The translations under genes and the position numbers were made by a program. From NCBI GenBank assembly GCA_002085385.1, contig NATO01000089.1, positions 1 to 6,537 on the forward strand: 6,537 bases of DNA, in the 5' to 3' direction. The notes under the pieces were generated by a model that made no database searches, was not told where the DNA came from, and saw only the letters and a list, made by a program, of their open reading frames with translations. The DNA comes from a candidate division Zixibacteria bacterium 4484_93 (GTDB taxonomy: Bacteria; UBP14; UBA6098; 4484-93). Positions within the stretch are counted from its first letter, which is position 1. Each line of letters opens with the position of its first letter. Positions 4,233 through 6,537 of this stretch are shown piece by piece.

Positions 4233-6537
4233 CTACTTCACAAGCAGCATCTTCTTCACGGCACTGAAACTGCCTGCCTGCATTCTGTAGAGATAGACCC
4301 CAGAGGAAACAGGGACACCCGAATCATCCTTACCATCCCAGATGACACTGTGCACACCGGCTGGATATTTATCCTTAGCAAGCGTTCTAATATGCTCACC
4401 GAGGATATTATAGACCTCAAGCGTCAGCTTGCTCTCCTCTGGAAGCTCGAATCTTATCGCTGTTGCCAGATTGAACGGGTTAGGATACGCATTGTCGAGG
4501 GCAAACCTATTCGGCAAGCCACCGGCTAACAGCTTATAACTGCCGGCAGGAACCAAGACCCCCCCATCAAGAGAGATTATCTCCCCATCCTTCTCAAGCG
4601 AAACGGCAAGATTACCTGCCGCGGAGACAACAGCCCTGTCCGTGAGCACAAGCTCACAATCATAGCCAGATGGAACTGCGATATATCTTCCCTCACCATC
4701 CGTCAGGTAGGCTTCGGGAACAGCCGGTGGAACGGGTGGCATAAGGAGCGGCTCAGCAGATTCTGTCAGCATAAGGTTAAGTGAGAACTCGCCAAAGTTC
4801 ACCGAAATGTCCGACAGAGAGGGAATCTCCTCGAATGGACGGGATTTGGCAATCGGATGGTTTCCAAGTGTGAGCAGTGCATCGGAGCGCGAAGCGAGGA
4901 AATACCCTTTGCCAGGCTCAACAGTGCGTGAAGGATAGTATGTCCCCTCGGCATAGTTGTAAAGGATACCATCATAGAGTGCATCCTCGGGAACGACATC
5001 CGGAGTGGTGAAATCATCGTTGTTATAGACACTCCCAATCAGGTTCCAGCCGGAGTGAAGCTCGACATCCACCGTTCTGACCGGTGAACCCCAGAGAGTG
5101 TAGCTGACCTCATCGAGCCATAGACCAAGATAACCTTTGCCTGGCTCAGGGGTTGTCTCGCGGACATAAGTGCATTCCACAGGGTCATACCAGTAGACAT
5201 CAACAACATCAGGGAATAGCTCGGAGAATGTCCAACCGGGTAGCTCAACAGGTAGCGAGAACATATTCCAGCCAGGAATAAATGCAATCTCGAACGGAAC
5301 AAGACCGGTGCGGTCATAAGATATAACAAGCGTATCGTTGTCCAAGAAATGATAGCTGTTGACAAGCTTCATATCGATTGTCCCATTGAGGAAGAGACTG
5401 CCTATAAGGTCAGGCGAAGCTATCTCCTCGAATACCCAGCGAACCACTCCACCCTCAGGGGCGGTTATCACATACCACTCTGCCGACTGGTCGAGGGAAC
5501 TCCTCATATCGATACCGAGTGTCGGATGCTCCTCGTCAAACCCCGATATATCCGAGAAGGCGTTGAATGCGCCGGGAATAAACTCATCATCCTCATCCAG
5601 CCCCTCATCGAACATAACCGTTGCATCGGGGTCGGTGCCAATTGCCACCTCATCGACCTTAACATTCTCTATGTAGAAGAGCAGCCTCAACCTCCAGGAA
5701 ACCTCGCCACCAATCACAGTGAGAATTCCGTCGGTGGTGGTAAATTCGTCTATCTCTATCACCGACTCATAGGCGACATCATCCGAGATGTGAAGCGGTG
5801 TATGATCACCGATAAGAGCTGTCGATGGAATGACATAGGTAACATACAGCATTTCCCCCTCTCCGTCGGCAACGAGTCTATCGCTGGAGAGCGTAATATC
5901 CATATGTCCATCGTCCCAGACGAGATCCTGGATAAAACCGGCAAAAGGACCATCGGGGACAATCTCACAAGCAATCGGCTCTGCAATATCCGGGTTGGAG
6001 GAGATTCCGAAAGAGAGATAGTTTATTCCAAGCCCACTAACATTTGTGATGGATATCGGGACAACGATTGTATCGCCGGGAGATGCGTTTGTCTCCTCAG
6101 GGAACGACATCTCAACAGTATGATGCTCCGGCTCCACAACATTCATATGACAGCGAATATGAAAGGTGGGATGAGCAGGGTCGTTCGTGTGAACAACGAC
6201 GAAACCGTCAAGGCTCGTGCCTATATCGTATCCATCGGAGTTAAAATCGACAGAGATAAGATTGCACCTGCCGGGAGGAATCATCCCAGCAACAGGATGC
6301 TCGGAGAGCCAGGGGATATTTACGCCGCCGGTCAGGAACACTATCTCATTTATGAGAAGCTCGAGATAATCTGCCATACCATCGCCGTCGTTGTCATCAG
6401 CAGCCGATGTTATGAACGAATTTACCACAGCCGCTCCCTCAGGTGCTATCGCTATTGCACCGTTGACAGGATAAGGCGATAGGTCGAATGTGCCGACTAT
6501 CTCCGCCCCGGAACTTACCAGGTTATCGCCCCAGTCA
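4233..6537 (-). CDS. Large exported multidomain protein with cohesin-like domain and C-terminal sorting domain, 5' partial
   Basis: The frame is open from the right edge to a TAG at 4233-4235 (767 residues visible). A GTG at 6428 is internal, since the 36 codons before it contain no stop and read as protein. Order of parts: an EF-hand loop (6360-6395); an Ig/BACON-like segment with 'PWLSEHPVAGMIPPG' and 'VVVHTNDPAHP' (about 6130-6315); a cohesin-like domain (5715-6119); a segment of the 'GTDPDAT..FDEGLDEDD' type common in FCB surface proteins (about 5295-5699); two GWN...PGKGY repeats (4860-5276); a Pro-rich linker with MPPVPPAVPEAYLTD (about 4690-4745); and a C-terminal domain 'NAYPNPFNLATAIRFELP' to 'MLLVK' (4236-4508). 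The last matches type IX/Por sorting and FlgD-Ig-like tails. Composition is rich in Asp, Glu, Gly, Pro and aromatics with few Cys, as in surface proteins. The missing N-terminus would carry the signal peptide and perhaps a catalytic domain. It may bind or display partners at the surface; no enzyme motif is visible in the part seen. Confidence 0.88.
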   Translation of the reverse strand, partial: DWGDNLVSSGAEIVGTFDLSPYPVNGAIAIAPEGAAVVNSFITSAADDNDGDGMADYLELLINEIVFLTGGVNIPWLSEHPVAGMIPPGRCNLISVDFNSDGYDIGTSLDGFVVVHTNDPAHPTFHIRCHMNVVEPEHHTVEMSFPEETNASPGDTIVVPISITNVSGLGINYLSFGISSNPDIAEPIACEIVPDGPFAGFIQDLVWDDGHMDITLSSDRLVADGEGEMLYVTYVIPSTALIGDHTPLHISDDVAYESVIEIDEFTTTDGILTVIGGEVSWRLRLLFYIENVKVDEVAIGTDPDATVMFDEGLDEDDEFIPGAFNAFSDISGFDEEHPTLGIDMRSSLDQSAEWYVITAPEGGVVRWVFEEIASPDLIGSLFLNGTIDMKLVNSYHFLDNDTLVISYDRTGLVPFEIAFIPGWNMFSLPVELPGWTFSELFPDVVDVYWYDPVECTYVRETTPEPGKGYLGLWLDEVSYTLWGSPVRTVDVELHSGWNLIGSVYNNDDFTTPDVVPEDALYDGILYNYAEGTYYPSRTVEPGKGYFLASRSDALLTLGNHPIAKSRPFEEIPSLSDISVNFGEFSLNLMLTESAEPLLMPPVPPAVPEAYLTDGEGRYIAVPSGYDCELVLTDRAVVSAAGNLAVSLEKDGEIISLDGGVLVPAGSYKLLAGGLPNRFALDNAYPNPFNLATAIRFELPEESKLTLEVYNILGEHIRTLAKDKYPAGVHSVIWDGKDDSGVPVSSGVYLYRMQAGSFSAVKKMLLVK
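4236..4508 (-). other. C-terminal sorting (Por/type IX-like, FlgD-Ig-like) domain
   Basis: This is the final 91 residues of the large exported protein. It shows the order typical of such tails: YPNPFN, a TAIRFELP strand, LTLEVYNILGEHIRTL, VIWDGKDDSGVPVSSGVYLY and a basic end, AVKKMLLVK. In Bacteroidetes such domains direct outer-membrane passage through the type IX system and are then cleaved. In other FCB lineages the same domain is common, but the route is less well proven. No secretion-system gene lies in the window. Confidence 0.82.
4860..5276 (-). repeat. Two tandem GWN...PGKGY protein repeats
   Basis: Two units of about 65 residues are adjacent in the exported protein. Unit 1 (5079-5276) runs from PGWNMFSLPV through VDVYWYDPVECTYV and EPGKGYLGLW to TLWGSPV. 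Unit 2 (4860-5054) runs from SGWNLIGSVYN through DGILYNYAEGTYY and EPGKGYFLAS to LLTLGN. Shared positions are GWN at the start, a Tyr-rich 'Y.Y....Y' strand and EPGKGY near the end. The copies are similar in pattern but not in DNA, so the duplication is old. Confidence 0.72.
5715..6119 (-). other. Cohesin-like domain within the exported protein
   Basis: About 135 residues show the hallmarks of cohesin-type beta-sandwiches. The first part reads 'VEMSFPEETNASPGDTIVVP' and 'ISITNVSGLGINYLSFGIS', like the 'GD.V.VPV...NV.GLG...F.L.YDP' start of cohesins. Later come 'GEMLYVTYVIPSTALIGDHT' (the 'L..I.F.V...A..G...' strand region), 'LHISDDVAYESV' and a final 'GILTVIGG'. Cohesins bind dockerin modules in cellulosomes, and cohesin-like domains also occur in non-cellulosomal surface proteins. 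Binding partner unknown. Confidence 0.6.
6360..6395 (-). other. EF-hand-type calcium-binding loop within the exported protein
   Basis: The 12 residues DNDGDGMADYLE match D-x-D-x-D-G-x-x-D-x-x-E exactly, with every calcium ligand position filled. They are followed by LLINEI, which could form the exiting helix. Dockerin and thrombospondin type 3 repeats use similar loops, but only one loop is seen here, so I do not call a dockerin. Confidence 0.65.

Noticed and set aside
6426..6428. GTG at 6428 as the start of the exported protein
   Set aside because: The frame stays open to the right edge with protein-like sequence (for example FDLSPYPVNGAIAIAPEG), and no signal peptide follows the GTG. The gene is truncated by the window.
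5349..6482. 377-codon open frame on the + strand opposite the exported protein
   Set aside because: It is antisense to a gene with strong domain matches, its translation is rich in Cys, His, Arg and Ile with no domain pattern, and it exists because few codons of the real gene read as stops in reverse.

Overview
The window looks like a chromosomal piece of a bacterium from the Fibrobacteres-Chlorobi-Bacteroidetes (FCB) superphylum or a neighbouring uncultured phylum. Three independent signs point that way. The large exported protein ends in a Por/type IX-style C-terminal sorting domain. The + strand gene encodes a DUF5683-type small membrane protein. The only clear promoter candidate matches the Bacteroidetes TTG / TAnnTTTG pattern better than the sigma70 pattern. 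The phylum is inferred; no rRNA or marker gene is present.

Layout. Positions 1-429 (+) hold the 3' part of a DUF5683-like membrane protein. All other genes lie on the - strand and read right to left. The rightmost (4233 to the right edge, 5' end outside the window) is a large multidomain exported protein: an EF-hand-type calcium loop, an Ig-like segment, a cohesin-like domain, two tandem GWN...PGKGY repeats and a C-terminal sorting domain. A strong UUCG-tetraloop terminator follows it. After a gap of about 100 bp with a candidate promoter comes a tight four-gene run: a GlcD-type FAD-linked oxidase (450 aa), a GlcF-type iron-sulfur protein (299 aa), a malate/L-lactate dehydrogenase-family enzyme (361 aa, TTG start) and a DUF4416 gene. 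Every junction in this run overlaps by 1 to 8 bases, so it is almost certainly one translationally coupled operon.

How the genes fit together. GlcD and GlcF family proteins form flavin/iron-sulfur enzymes that oxidise glycolate or D-lactate-type 2-hydroxyacids. The third gene is an NAD(P)-dependent 2-hydroxyacid dehydrogenase of a different fold. Together they suggest interconversion or oxidation of a 2-hydroxyacid (lactate, glycolate, malate or similar) with both an NAD(P)-linked and a quinone- or carrier-linked step. The substrate cannot be read from the sequence.

Unusual points. (1) The DUF4416 gene is broken: its two conserved halves lie in different frames and about 35-40 residues between them are missing. 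(2) The GlcF-like protein keeps both N-terminal 4Fe-4S motifs but its second CCG half has lost all cysteines. (3) The glcD promoter candidate would give a nearly leaderless mRNA. (4) The exported protein combines a cohesin-like domain, a perfect EF-hand loop and a type IX-like sorting tail. (5) The + strand gene and the broken DUF4416 gene overlap tail to tail by 59 bases. I found no RNA gene, CRISPR array, insertion sequence or phage gene. The only intergenic stretch is 4127-4232.
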